Below, piece after piece: positions 16,959 through 25,113 of a stretch of 32,596 bases of DNA. This stretch comes from Deltaproteobacteria bacterium (lineage in GTDB: Bacteria > Myxococcota > B64-G9). The notes under the pieces were generated by a model, which searched no databases, was not told the DNA's origin, and saw only the letters and a program-made list of their open reading frames with translations. A program made the translations under genes and the position numbers. The stretch lies in contig JAFGRB010000383.1 in NCBI GenBank assembly GCA_016935365.1, positions 1-32,596 of the forward strand, in the 5' to 3' direction. The stretch's first letter is position 1; every line of letters begins with the position of its first letter.

Positions 16959-17492
16959 GTGATCCAGAGACCCACGTCGGTGACCGTCTTCGCCGTCCTG
17001 AACATCGTTTTCGGCAGCCTGGGCCTGCTGGGCTTTCTGTTCAACCTGCTCGCCCAGAGCGCGGTCGGCGATCTGACGGAGGTCATCTCCTCGCATCCCT
17101 TCCTGGGCCCCTGGCAGACCGTGACCACGGTGCTGAGCGGCGTGGTCTCGGCGGGGCTGCTCACCATCGGGATCGGGATGCTCTCGCTGCGCCCCTGGGC
17201 CCGGACCGGCTGCATCGTCTACGGGGTCTACGGGATCCTCTCCAGCCTGGTGGCCATCGTGGTCACCTTCGTCGTGCTCAAGCCGATGCTGACGAGCATG
17301 GCGCCGGAGCTGGGATCGGGCATGGGCTCCGGCGTGGGCAGCATGGTGGTCACGACCGCCGTGGCGAGCGCCGTGATCGGAGGCCTGCTCGGCATGCTCT
17401 ACCCGGCCCTGCTGTGGTACTTCATGACCCGCCCGAAAGTGAAGAAGGCCTTCGATCCGCAGGAGCAGCGCCTGGCCGAGGCCTTCGAGTAG
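16959..17492 (+). CDS. Four-helix inner-membrane protein, unknown function
   Basis: The product has 177 residues. It starts at GTG 16959, with AAAGGAGAG five bases upstream. There are four hydrophobic segments: about residues 7-31, 52-75, 82-106 and 125-153. The loop between the third and fourth has a small Gly/Ser/Met-rich run (G-S-G-M-G-S-G-V-G-S-M). The cytoplasmic tail is charged (P-K-V-K-K-A-F-D). The general look is that of small uncharacterised myxobacterial membrane proteins. A TGTGCTA motif at 16901-16907 may belong to its promoter. It ends only nine bases from the stop of the convergent giant kinase, with no hairpin between them, so the transcripts probably overlap. Confidence 0.82.
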   Translation: MIQRPTSVTVFAVLNIVFGSLGLLGFLFNLLAQSAVGDLTEVISSHPFLGPWQTVTTVLSGVVSAGLLTIGIGMLSLRPWARTGCIVYGVYGILSSLVAIVVTFVVLKPMLTSMAPELGSGMGSGVGSMVVTTAVASAVIGGLLGMLYPALLWYFMTRPKVKKAFDPQEQRLAEAFE

Positions 17493-17501
17493 CCGGGAGG
17501 T

Positions 17502-20500
17502 TCAGGCTGCGCCCGGCAGCTGGATGGTGAAGGTCGTGCCGCTGCCCGGCTGGCTGCTCACCTCGATCTCGCCGCGGTGATCCTCGACGAAGCGCTTGAC
17601 GATCGAGAGCCCCAGGCCCGTCCCGCCCGACTTGCCCGCGGTCACGAAGGGCTCGAAGATGTGGGGCAGGAGCTCGCCCGGGATGCCGGGCCCGGTGTCC
17701 GAGACGCGAATGCGGAGCTGACCGTCCTCTCCGCAGCCGAGCTGCACGGTCAGCCGGCCCTTGCCGCCCATGGCCTCGACCGCGTTGCGGGCCAGGTTGT
17801 GGATGATCCGTCGGGTCCGGGAGGGATCGATGTGCACCTGGCCCGCCTCCGCCAGAACCGCCAGCTCGATACCGGTGGCCGTGCACTGGACGGCCAGGGT
17901 CTGCCGGATGTCCTCGCCCAGCTCCTGCACGCAGATGTCCTCGGCGTGGAGCTCGGCCTCCTGCCGCTCTCCGGAGGCGAAGGCGGTGAGGTTCTTGAGC
18001 ATGGCCGTCATCTCGTCCACCTGGCCCTGGATGATCCGGCAGTACTCCTCTCGCTTCTCCAGGGCCTGCTCGGCGTGGAGAAGCTGGGCGAAGCCGCCGA
18101 TGATGGACATGGGATTGCGCATGTCGTGGGCCACGTTGGCGAGCATCTTGCCGATGGCAGCCATGCGCTCCTCATCCAGCGCGCGCTGGTAGAGCCGCTC
18201 GCGCTCCAGGCCCAGACCGAGCAGGTACCCGGCGCAGACCAACAGCTCCAAGTCGTCGTCGGAGAAGGCGAGCGGCAGGCTGCCCGCGAAGGCCCTGCCG
18301 ACCAGCAAGGCGCCGTGGATCTGCTCGCCGGCCCAGAGCGGGGCGCAGACCGCGCTGCCGAGCGCGTCGGACGGCTGCTCGCCAGGCTCGGCCGAGAAGA
18401 GCAGACCGGTCCGGCCGGCGACGCTCTGCCGCAAGAGCGGCATGGGCGGATCCCCGGCCCAGGCGCAGGCGCAGGCGATCTTCAGCGAGTCGCCGTCCAG
18501 CCTGGCCAGCAGACCGCGATCGGCCTGCAGCGCCTGGATGCAGAGCGCCAGGGACTCGGATTGCGCCTGCCGGTCGAAGGTGCCCTTGGCCACGCGGGCC
18601 GAGAGCCCGTAGAGCAGCGGATCGCCGGACAGGCGGTCCGTCCTGGACTCGGGACGCGAGCTGCTCTCCCCGGCCAGGGTGGAGAGGATCAGGCTCTGGC
18701 TGCGAAAGGCGTCCAGGGTCCGGGTGGTCACGGAGCCCGAGCTCGTCCGGGATGCCTGCGGCTCTTCGGCCCCCGGCCCCTTCTCCCGGAGGGAGAGGGG
18801 CGGTTCCGGCGCGGGCGCCGGGGCTCGCTCCATCGAGACTCGCGTGTCCGCTCCGGAGCGGGCCAGCCAGTCGGCCAGCGCCTCAGCCACCGACTTGGCC
18901 GAGGCGGGTCGCGAGTCGGGCGACTTCTCGAGCAGGGCCTCGATCAGCGCGCGCAACCCTTCGGGCGCGGCCGGGTCCAGCCGGGGGGCTGGATCGTGGA
19001 GGATGGCCTGGAGCACGGTCGCCTCGGTGCCCGAGAACGGCGGGCTGCCGGCCACGAGCTCGTAGAGCACCACGCCGAGGGAGTAGAGATCGGATCGCTC
19101 GTCGAGCTCCTCGCCCCGGGCCTGCTCCGGAGACATGTAGGCGATGGTGCCCAGCAGGGAGCCGGCGCGCGTCATCCGGGAGACCTCTTCTCCCACGGCC
19201 AGGCCGAAGTCCATCAGCTTGACGTGCTCGCCGACCAGCATGATGTTCTCGCTCTTGACGTCCCGGTGGATGATCCCGGTCTCGTGCACGGCGGCCAGGG
19301 CCGAGGCGACCATCTGTCCGATCCGGCCGATCCGGATCGGGTCCGGGGCCGGGTGCTCCCGCCGCCAGCGGGCCAGCGAGACGCCCTCTAGATACTCCAT
19401 GGCCAGGTAGAGCCGTCCGCCTTGCTCGCCGTAGTCTCGAATGCGGATCACGTGCGGGTGCTGGATACGCTTGCCCAGCCGGGCCTCGCGCAGGAAGCGC
19501 TGGCGGCAGCGCTTGTTCTCGGAGAGCTCCGAGCGGAGCAGCTTCACGGCCACCCGGTCGCCCGAGACGAGATCGCGGGCCTTGTAGACCAGGCCCATTC
19601 CGCCCTGCCCGAGCTTCTCCCCGAGCTCGTAGGGGCCCACGAAGTCGTGGGTCTCCTCGAGCACCGCCTTGACCGAGTAGTGGCGCTTGATCCAGGCCGA
19701 GAACAGGCTGCTGCGCAGGCGGCTGCGGCCGGCCTGCGTCTCGAGGCCGCCGTGCTTGTCGAGCAGGACCATGGCCCGGCGCGCCTCCTCGGCGAGCAGC
19801 TTGCCGCCCGCTCGGGCCAGCACTGCGATCACGGCTGCGGCGTCGGCGCCCTTGAAGTCCGCGCCGGTATCCAGCTCGGCCAGCGCGGCTGCCACGAGCT
19901 TCTCCTCGCGGCTGAGCTGCAGCCAGGCCTTGTTCGGCCAGGCATCGATCGACGCGCTCAGCCGCCCGGCGACGGCCTGGACGTTGGCCGATCGCAGCAG
20001 GTTGCTGTGCGCCTCGTTCATCTGCGCGACGAGCTGGGCGCCGAGCTGCTGCAGCAGCAAGGGGTGGCCGCCGGTCAGCTCGACGATCTGCGCCAGCGCC
20101 TGAGGCTCGATCAGGGCCCGATCTCGCAGGGCCTGCTCGATGACCTCGGCGCTCAGCTCGCGCGAGAGCGGTCCGAGGGCCAGGGGCGTGGCAAAGGCCA
20201 GCAGCGGCTCGTAGCGCCGGGCGATATCCGGCCAGCGGCCCTCGACGGCCAGCACCACGGCCACGGAGTCGCGCTGCTGGGCGAGGGTGCGCAGGAAGGG
20301 GAAGAGGTAGGAGCCATAGGTCTGGTCCGCATCCAGCGCCAGCGCCAGCACCTCGGCGTTGTCCAGCAGGAAGGCCACCCGCAACTCGGGCCGGGCGCGC
20401 TCGAGCTGGCGGAGCTGGCGGCGGAGCGTCTGGAAGGGGTTCGACTCGCCGGAGCCGGATGGGCGGCTGAGCATGAGGCTCTCGCTCAGCGTGGCACCGG

Positions 20501-23500
20501 CGAGCTCCAGGTCGATCCCGCGCTCGACAAGGGCATCGATGAGCGCTGCGCTCATGGCCATCACCAGGTTGGCGACCGATCCGCCCGCGGCGCACACGGC
20601 CAGGTCCAGCGGCAGGACCAGGAGCGAGCCCGGGGCCGCGCCGGGCTCGAGCTCGCGCTGCAGGCGCCGGAGCAGCGATTGCTTGCCCATGCCGCGCTCG
20701 GCCCAGACCACGATCACGCCGCCCTGCCGAGCCGTGCTGGCGAGCTGCTCCAGCTCGCCCATGCGTCCGACGAAGGCCGCCCCCTCGGCCGGGCGGTTCG
20801 GGCAGAAGGGCGACGGCTCGATCGGCCTGAAACCCCGGTGGCGCCAGCGGAGGTAGAGCCAGGCGATGCGCCGTCTGGCGAAGAACAGCAGCACGGCTGC
20901 GATCAGGCCGGCAGCCGCCAGCTGCATGGCCGACAGGGGGGTGTCCACCTCGAAGCGAATCCAGGCGGGAGTCGGGTCGGTCTGCAGGCTGTCGTCGGTC
21001 GCCTGCAGCTCCAGGAGGTGAGCGCCCTCGGCCAGGTCGCGCAGCTCGAAGCTCGTGGCCGCGGGCAGCCAGGGACCGCCGTCCAGCCGGTAGCGGTAGG
21101 CGAAGGAGTCGGGCGGATCCGAGCGATACGGGCTGATGGCGCTCGCCCGGACGGTGAGCTGCGGCGTGTCGAAGAGCATCTCGCAGCTGGCGTCTCCCGG
21201 GCTCTGGCCCGGGCGAGCGCCGGGCGGCCAGAACGCGCCCGACCGGTCTGCGCTCAGCTCGAAGAGCCCGGCCGTCGAGCGCAGCTGAACGAAGCCCGGC
21301 CTGTCCACCCCGTCGGAGACCTGTAGGCTGCGCGCGACCTGTCCCGGGTCGCTGTAGGCTGCCCGGCGCCCGAGGATCAAGATCGTCTCGGGCGTCTCGC
21401 GCTCGGGCCAGCGCCACTCGGCCACGCCGCCCTGGCCCGTGATCCAGATCCGCTCTCCGCGCACGAGCATGTCGAAGGCCGTGTCCGAGACCAGGCCGTC
21501 GGCCGCGTCCAGGTGGGTCCAGCGCTCGGCACCGAAGACGAAGACGCCGCTCTCGGTGGAGAAGTAGAGCCGGCCGCGGCCGTCTTGCACCGCGTCGCGG
21601 ACCCGGAAGTCGAAGCGATCGGCCTGCACCGGCAGGCGCTCGAAGCGCTCGCCCCGGAAGCGAGCCACGCCTCGCTGGCCTATCAAGAACAGGCCCGCGT
21701 CCGCGTCGCGGATCAAGTGGTGTACGTCGCCGTCCAGGCCCGTGTCGGCTGCCGGGACGCGGTATCGCGAAGACCACGGAACGGAATTGGGTCGCGCCAC
21801 GCTCGGAGGCTCTTTCGGGCTAGGCGGGGGGGAGCCCCTGTCGATCTTGTACAGCGCATGCTCGCGGGTGAGCGCCCAAACGGGCTCGCCCGGGCCGCAG
21901 GCGAGCTCGACGATCCCGGCGCCGATCGTGTCGAAGCCCGGCGCAGCGTGCAGCGATCCGGTCTCCGGGCGCGTGTCGATCTCGACGACCTGCGTGCGGA
22001 AGGCGACCGTGAGCACGTCGGGCGCGCTCTGGCACAGCGCCTGGATGCGCTCGTCCGGCAGGCCCTGCTCCGGGCCCAAAACCCGTCCGCGCCGGCCGTC
22101 GAAGATCACGAGTCCCTTGCCGTCCAGGATCCCGCGTCCGACCAGGGCCAGCGAGCCGCCTTCCAGGACCAGACCGTCTTCGACCTCGCCGGCCGGGATC
22201 CCCTCGGCGCCCGACACGAAGTTGTCGATCCGGCCGCTCTTCGGGTCCAGCCTCGACAGGCCTTCCGGATGCGCGACGAAGAGCTGCTCGCCGAGCGGCA
22301 GCAGCGTGGTCGTCATGGGCTGGGGGAATCCCTGCTCGAGCCCGAAGTGCCGGTAGTGCGGGGGCTCCAGCTTGAACAGGCCGCCCTGGTAGGCGGACGA
22401 CCAGATCCGCCCGGGCGGGTACTCGAAAAGGTCCAGGGCCCACTCGGCCTTCATCCATCGCTTGGCGTGCAGCCGGGCGCAGTGCTCGGTCCTGGAGCCG
22501 GTCTCCTGGCGGCAGATCCCCTCCGGGGTCGCGAACCACCACGCGCCGTCCGAGGCCTTGAGCACGTGGTTGACGTTGCGGGTCGCATTGTTCAAGCGGC
22601 GGTCGACCACGCGGAGGATCCGGCCGGCCTTCAGGCGCTTGGCCCCCCGCAGGCCGTGGACCCAGGTGCAGCCCTCGCGGTCGACAAGCAGGCCGAAGAG
22701 CTGGCCCGTCTTGCGGCCTTCGGTATCCGTGAAGTCGAAGTCGAAGCGCTGCCAGGAGCCGTCCGGCGAGCGCACGGCGAAGGCGTGCTTCCAGGCGACG
22801 GAGATGCTGCCGTCCGGGGCCGGCGCTGCGCGCTCGATGGCCTTCGGGATGGGCGCCTGGGGCGGTCCGAAGAACTCGAGCCGACCGGCGCTCACGTCCC
22901 AGATGGCGAGCCCGGCGCCGGTGGCGAGGTAGAGCCTTCCGTCCGGGCCCTGCTTGACCTCGTTGACCAGATTGGAGCGGAAGGCCGTCTCATGCAGCTC
23001 CGCGCCTGCCAGGCCTCTTCGGACCTGGGCGGCCAGATCGTTGCCGTCCTCGTCGGGCAGTGTGGGGTTGACCCACCAGCGGAGGCCATCCGCATCCAGG
23101 CGGAGCAGGCCCCGGTTCGTCGCCGCCCACAGCGCGCCGTCGCGATCGACCGTCGAGCCGCGGAGCTCCAGGCTGCGCTCGGAAAGCTCCTGCCGGCGGA
23201 AGAAGAGCCCGTCGTAGGTGACGAAGGCGGGCTCGGCCGAGATCATCTGGTCATCGGTGTCGCCGTTCATCAGCAGCACGCCGCTGCGCCAGGAGACCAG
23301 GTCGGCGTCCTCCGGGATGCCGAGAGAGGGGGGGAAGATCTGGATCCGCCTGCGGGCGCGGCCGAAGTAGTCGTCCGACTCGGCCATCTTCAGGCGCCAC
23401 TGCCGGATCAGCTCGCCCGCGGCCTGCTCGTAGCGCCGCATGCCGTTGCCGTGCGCGAACACCATGAGCTCGCCCAGCACGGCCATCGCGTCCCAGGGCC

Positions 23501-24008
23501 GGCCGGACTTGTGGACCAGGGCTTGGCCGAGCGCGTGCAGGGCCCGGACCAGGGCCCGCTCGTCGCCGAGCCGCCGAAGCATCTCGGCCGAGCGCTCCAG
23601 GGTCTCGATGCCCGCGCCGTGATGGCCGCGCGCCATCCGGCCGCGGCCGAGGGCCAGCAGGAGCCGGGCTGCCAGGCGCTCGTCGCCCGCAGTCGCGATC
23701 ATTCCCTCGATCTCGGACTCGGCCGCGTCGCCCAGGATGACGGACTTGCGGTGCAGCTCGGCCAGGGCCCGGACGAAGCGCCTGGCCGGCGAGGGCGTCC
23801 CGGCGTTCAGCTCGGCCAGGATGGCCTTCCAGTCCGGGCGGCGTCCCAGGCCGGCCATGTAGCGATCGGCTGCCTCGACGAGCTCGGGGCGAAGCTCGCC
23901 CGAGCAGTCGGGCAGCGCCTGTATGGCCTGCGACTCGGCGCACAGCAGACAGGTCACGGCAAGGGCACCCGCCAGGGCGAGCCCGCGCAATCCACCTTCC
24001 CTGTACAT
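17502..24008 (-). CDS. Giant sensor: propeller, ATPase, Ser/Thr kinase, GAF, histidine kinase
   Basis: The product has 2168 residues. In order: signal peptide or N-terminal membrane anchor (1-28); helical TPR-like region (about 50-210); two-component-regulator-type beta-propeller (about 230-880); Y_Y_Y domain (about 950-1020); one membrane helix (about 1028-1046); an NTPase module with a Walker A-like G-M-G-K-Q-S (K1109) and Walker B L-L-D (D1216); a Ser/Thr kinase (about 1457-1715) with G-Q-G-G-M-G, VAVK (K1489), HRDVKSEN (D1583) and DFG (D1600); a GAF-like domain (about 1817-1937); and HisKA with H1961 in N-V-A-H-D-M-R-N-P-M, then HATPase_c (D-T-G-P-G-I near 2103, G-T-G-L-G-L-S near 2131). 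The periplasmic propeller would sense, and the cytoplasmic part could phosphorylate both Ser/Thr and a response regulator. No receiver domain is fused or adjacent. ATG 24008 has GGGAGG upstream. Confidence 0.95.
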   Translation of the reverse strand: MYREGGLRGLALAGALAVTCLLCAESQAIQALPDCSGELRPELVEAADRYMAGLGRRPDWKAILAELNAGTPSPARRFVRALAELHRKSVILGDAAESEIEGMIATAGDERLAARLLLALGRGRMARGHHGAGIETLERSAEMLRRLGDERALVRALHALGQALVHKSGRPWDAMAVLGELMVFAHGNGMRRYEQAAGELIRQWRLKMAESDDYFGRARRRIQIFPPSLGIPEDADLVSWRSGVLLMNGDTDDQMISAEPAFVTYDGLFFRRQELSERSLELRGSTVDRDGALWAATNRGLLRLDADGLRWWVNPTLPDEDGNDLAAQVRRGLAGAELHETAFRSNLVNEVKQGPDGRLYLATGAGLAIWDVSAGRLEFFGPPQAPIPKAIERAAPAPDGSISVAWKHAFAVRSPDGSWQRFDFDFTDTEGRKTGQLFGLLVDREGCTWVHGLRGAKRLKAGRILRVVDRRLNNATRNVNHVLKASDGAWWFATPEGICRQETGSRTEHCARLHAKRWMKAEWALDLFEYPPGRIWSSAYQGGLFKLEPPHYRHFGLEQGFPQPMTTTLLPLGEQLFVAHPEGLSRLDPKSGRIDNFVSGAEGIPAGEVEDGLVLEGGSLALVGRGILDGKGLVIFDGRRGRVLGPEQGLPDERIQALCQSAPDVLTVAFRTQVVEIDTRPETGSLHAAPGFDTIGAGIVELACGPGEPVWALTREHALYKIDRGSPPPSPKEPPSVARPNSVPWSSRYRVPAADTGLDGDVHHLIRDADAGLFLIGQRGVARFRGERFERLPVQADRFDFRVRDAVQDGRGRLYFSTESGVFVFGAERWTHLDAADGLVSDTAFDMLVRGERIWITGQGGVAEWRWPERETPETILILGRRAAYSDPGQVARSLQVSDGVDRPGFVQLRSTAGLFELSADRSGAFWPPGARPGQSPGDASCEMLFDTPQLTVRASAISPYRSDPPDSFAYRYRLDGGPWLPAATSFELRDLAEGAHLLELQATDDSLQTDPTPAWIRFEVDTPLSAMQLAAAGLIAAVLLFFARRRIAWLYLRWRHRGFRPIEPSPFCPNRPAEGAAFVGRMGELEQLASTARQGGVIVVWAERGMGKQSLLRRLQRELEPGAAPGSLLVLPLDLAVCAAGGSVANLVMAMSAALIDALVERGIDLELAGATLSESLMLSRPSGSGESNPFQTLRRQLRQLERARPELRVAFLLDNAEVLALALDADQTYGSYLFPFLRTLAQQRDSVAVVLAVEGRWPDIARRYEPLLAFATPLALGPLSRELSAEVIEQALRDRALIEPQALAQIVELTGGHPLLLQQLGAQLVAQMNEAHSNLLRSANVQAVAGRLSASIDAWPNKAWLQLSREEKLVAAALAELDTGADFKGADAAAVIAVLARAGGKLLAEEARRAMVLLDKHGGLETQAGRSRLRSSLFSAWIKRHYSVKAVLEETHDFVGPYELGEKLGQGGMGLVYKARDLVSGDRVAVKLLRSELSENKRCRQRFLREARLGKRIQHPHVIRIRDYGEQGGRLYLAMEYLEGVSLARWRREHPAPDPIRIGRIGQMVASALAAVHETGIIHRDVKSENIMLVGEHVKLMDFGLAVGEEVSRMTRAGSLLGTIAYMSPEQARGEELDERSDLYSLGVVLYELVAGSPPFSGTEATVLQAILHDPAPRLDPAAPEGLRALIEALLEKSPDSRPASAKSVAEALADWLARSGADTRVSMERAPAPAPEPPLSLREKGPGAEEPQASRTSSGSVTTRTLDAFRSQSLILSTLAGESSSRPESRTDRLSGDPLLYGLSARVAKGTFDRQAQSESLALCIQALQADRGLLARLDGDSLKIACACAWAGDPPMPLLRQSVAGRTGLLFSAEPGEQPSDALGSAVCAPLWAGEQIHGALLVGRAFAGSLPLAFSDDDLELLVCAGYLLGLGLERERLYQRALDEERMAAIGKMLANVAHDMRNPMSIIGGFAQLLHAEQALEKREEYCRIIQGQVDEMTAMLKNLTAFASGERQEAELHAEDICVQELGEDIRQTLAVQCTATGIELAVLAEAGQVHIDPSRTRRIIHNLARNAVEAMGGKGRLTVQLGCGEDGQLRIRVSDTGPGIPGELLPHIFEPFVTAGKSGGTGLGLSIVKRFVEDHRGEIEVSSQPGSGTTFTIQLPGAA
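18768..18805. repeat. Genomic repeat embedded in the kinase-GAF linker
   Basis: Within the giant kinase gene, between the Ser/Thr kinase and GAF parts, lies CCCCTTCTCCC-GGA-GGGAGAGGGG, a near-perfect hairpin flanked by GGCC runs. It is read in frame as P-L-S-L-R-E-K-G-P-G-A-E. This is the type of CTCTCCC/GGGAGAG palindrome found between genes in many GC-rich bacteria (general knowledge). It probably inserted or expanded in a disordered linker without breaking the frame. Confidence 0.6.
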
Positions 24009-24034
24009 CGGGTCGACATCCTCCCGCGCGCGGG

Positions 24035-24045
24035 ATGATAGCACA
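24035..24045 (-). promoter_or_regulatory. Extended -10 promoter of the giant kinase
   Basis: On the minus strand TGTGCTATCAT: an extended TG-n motif followed by TATCAT (5/6). No -35 box is seen 16-18 bases upstream. Transcription would start near 24028, leaving about 20 bases with the GGGAGG ribosome-binding site before ATG 24008. The bases 24046-24087 hold nothing else. Confidence 0.5.
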
Positions 24046-24087
24046 GCGGCGGATAGAAATCTTGGATTAACGACAGGGGGACGGGGC

Positions 24088-24309
24088 TCAGAGCTCCCAG
24101 TAGATCCGGGAGCCGGTGGTCTTCACGCTCGCCACGAGCTCGCTCATGTGATGGTTGACGTAGCTGCGGAATCCCTCCGGGTGCAGCCGCAGCTCCTGCT
24201 TGACGTCCTCGAAGCAGCGCTCGAAGTCGACCCGGTCCTTGCGCATCTTCATCACGATTCGCAGCAGGCCCGCCCGGTACATGCGCTCGTCGGAGATGGT
24301 CTCGAGCAC
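24088..24309 (-). CDS. Small protein of unknown function
   Basis: The product has 73 residues if it starts at GTG 24309, which has GGGAGAAG six bases upstream. The frame is open back to an ATG at 24372 (94 residues), but I reject that start for two reasons. The extra codons are AT-rich and rare for this genome (TAT, ATT, GTA, TTG, AGA). A strong promoter (24354-24382) also places transcription start downstream of that ATG. The protein is charged and helical, with Y-R-A-G-L-L-R-I-V-M-K-M-R-K and a C-terminal R-I-Y-W-E-L. There is no signal peptide or membrane segment and no family I recognise. It lies alone between the divergent SRPBCC gene and the kinase gene downstream on the same strand. 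Confidence 0.65.
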   Translation of the reverse strand: MLETISDERMYRAGLLRIVMKMRKDRVDFERCFEDVKQELRLHPEGFRSYVNHHMSELVASVKTTGSRIYWEL

Positions 24310-24353
24310 GATCTTCTCCCGGCAGAGCAGTCTGCCATACAACTCGTAGACGT

Positions 24354-24382
24354 ACAATACAATGCCATACATGAGCTGTCAA
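24354..24382 (-). promoter_or_regulatory. Strong candidate promoter of the small 73-residue gene
   Basis: TTGACA (24382-24377), 17 bases, then TATTGT (24359-24354): a perfect -35 and a 4/6 -10, in a locally AT-rich patch. Predicted transcription start is near 24347, which gives a leader of about 38 bases to GTG 24309. Confidence 0.65.
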
Positions 24383-24447
24383 GAAAGAGGCGGTCGGCCT
24401 GGAAGAATCGACAAGCCCATGGTAGCTTCCGTCAGGGAGGTGGCTGC

Positions 24448-25095
24448 ATGCGCGCGCGCACGATCGCAGTGGGCCTGCTTTTGGGTCTCGTCTTCCTCCC
24501 CTCGACTTCGGGTGCCAGGAAGCCTCCCGCCATCCGGCTCGACTCCATCGTCGGGCGGGTGGATCTCCACTCGCTCGTGCCGCTTCTCGAGAAGGGCGAG
24601 CTGTGTCTGGTGGACTCCGATCGCAAAGGGCGCATCAAGCAGGTCTCGGTGGTCGGGCTGGTCAAGGCGCACCCGGACACCGTCTGGCGGGTCTTGACCG
24701 ACTACGAGCACTACGTGAAGTTCATGCCGAGCCTGGCGGAGCTCGAGATCGTGGCGCGCAAGGGGGCCGATGTGGTCATGGAATTCGAGCTGGAGGTGCC
24801 CGGCTCCAACCTGGAGTACACCATGCGCCACCATCACGTGCCCAGGAGCCGGATCGAGATCAGCCTGGAGAACGACGAAGGGGATATCACCTCCGGCGCC
24901 TGGAGGTGGGAGCTGGTTCCCTGCGCCGGTGGGGCCCAGACCATCCTGGTCTACACGCTGTACACCGACGTTCGCGAGTCCAGCTGGATCTTGGAGAAGG
25001 TGATCGAGTCCCAGCCCTCCGTGGAGCCCGGCCTGAACGTGGCCACCGGGCTGATCACGTTGCGGGCGGTGAAGAAGCGGGCCGAGAGCATCTGA
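24448..25095 (+). CDS. Exported SRPBCC/START-like protein
   Basis: The product has 215 residues. The ATG at 24448 follows GGGAGGTGG. The signal peptide is about residues 1-22 (hydrophobic G-L-L-L-G-L-V-F-L, cleavage after S-G-A), so the protein is exported. The rest fits a helix-grip SRPBCC fold of the polyketide-cyclase/dehydrase type, which encloses hydrophobic ligands. The clearest section is V-V-G-L-V-K-A-H-P-D-T-V-W-R-V-L-T-D-Y-E-H-Y-V-K-F-M-P (about 66-92), where cyclase-like members show 'P-x-x-V-W-x-x-L-x-D-Y-E-x-x-x-x-F-x-P'. A lipid or lipid-like ligand in the periplasm is plausible, given the FadL-type barrels next door, but is inference. Confidence 0.85.
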   Translation: MRARTIAVGLLLGLVFLPSTSGARKPPAIRLDSIVGRVDLHSLVPLLEKGELCLVDSDRKGRIKQVSVVGLVKAHPDTVWRVLTDYEHYVKFMPSLAELEIVARKGADVVMEFELEVPGSNLEYTMRHHHVPRSRIEISLENDEGDITSGAWRWELVPCAGGAQTILVYTLYTDVRESSWILEKVIESQPSVEPGLNVATGLITLRAVKKRAESI

Positions 25096-25113
25096 CCGTG
25101 AGATACGCCGGGC

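Noticed and set aside
21513..24038. 841-residue open frame on the plus strand opposite the giant kinase
   Set aside because: Shadow of the propeller region. No ribosome-binding site or recognisable domain, and codon use is wrong.
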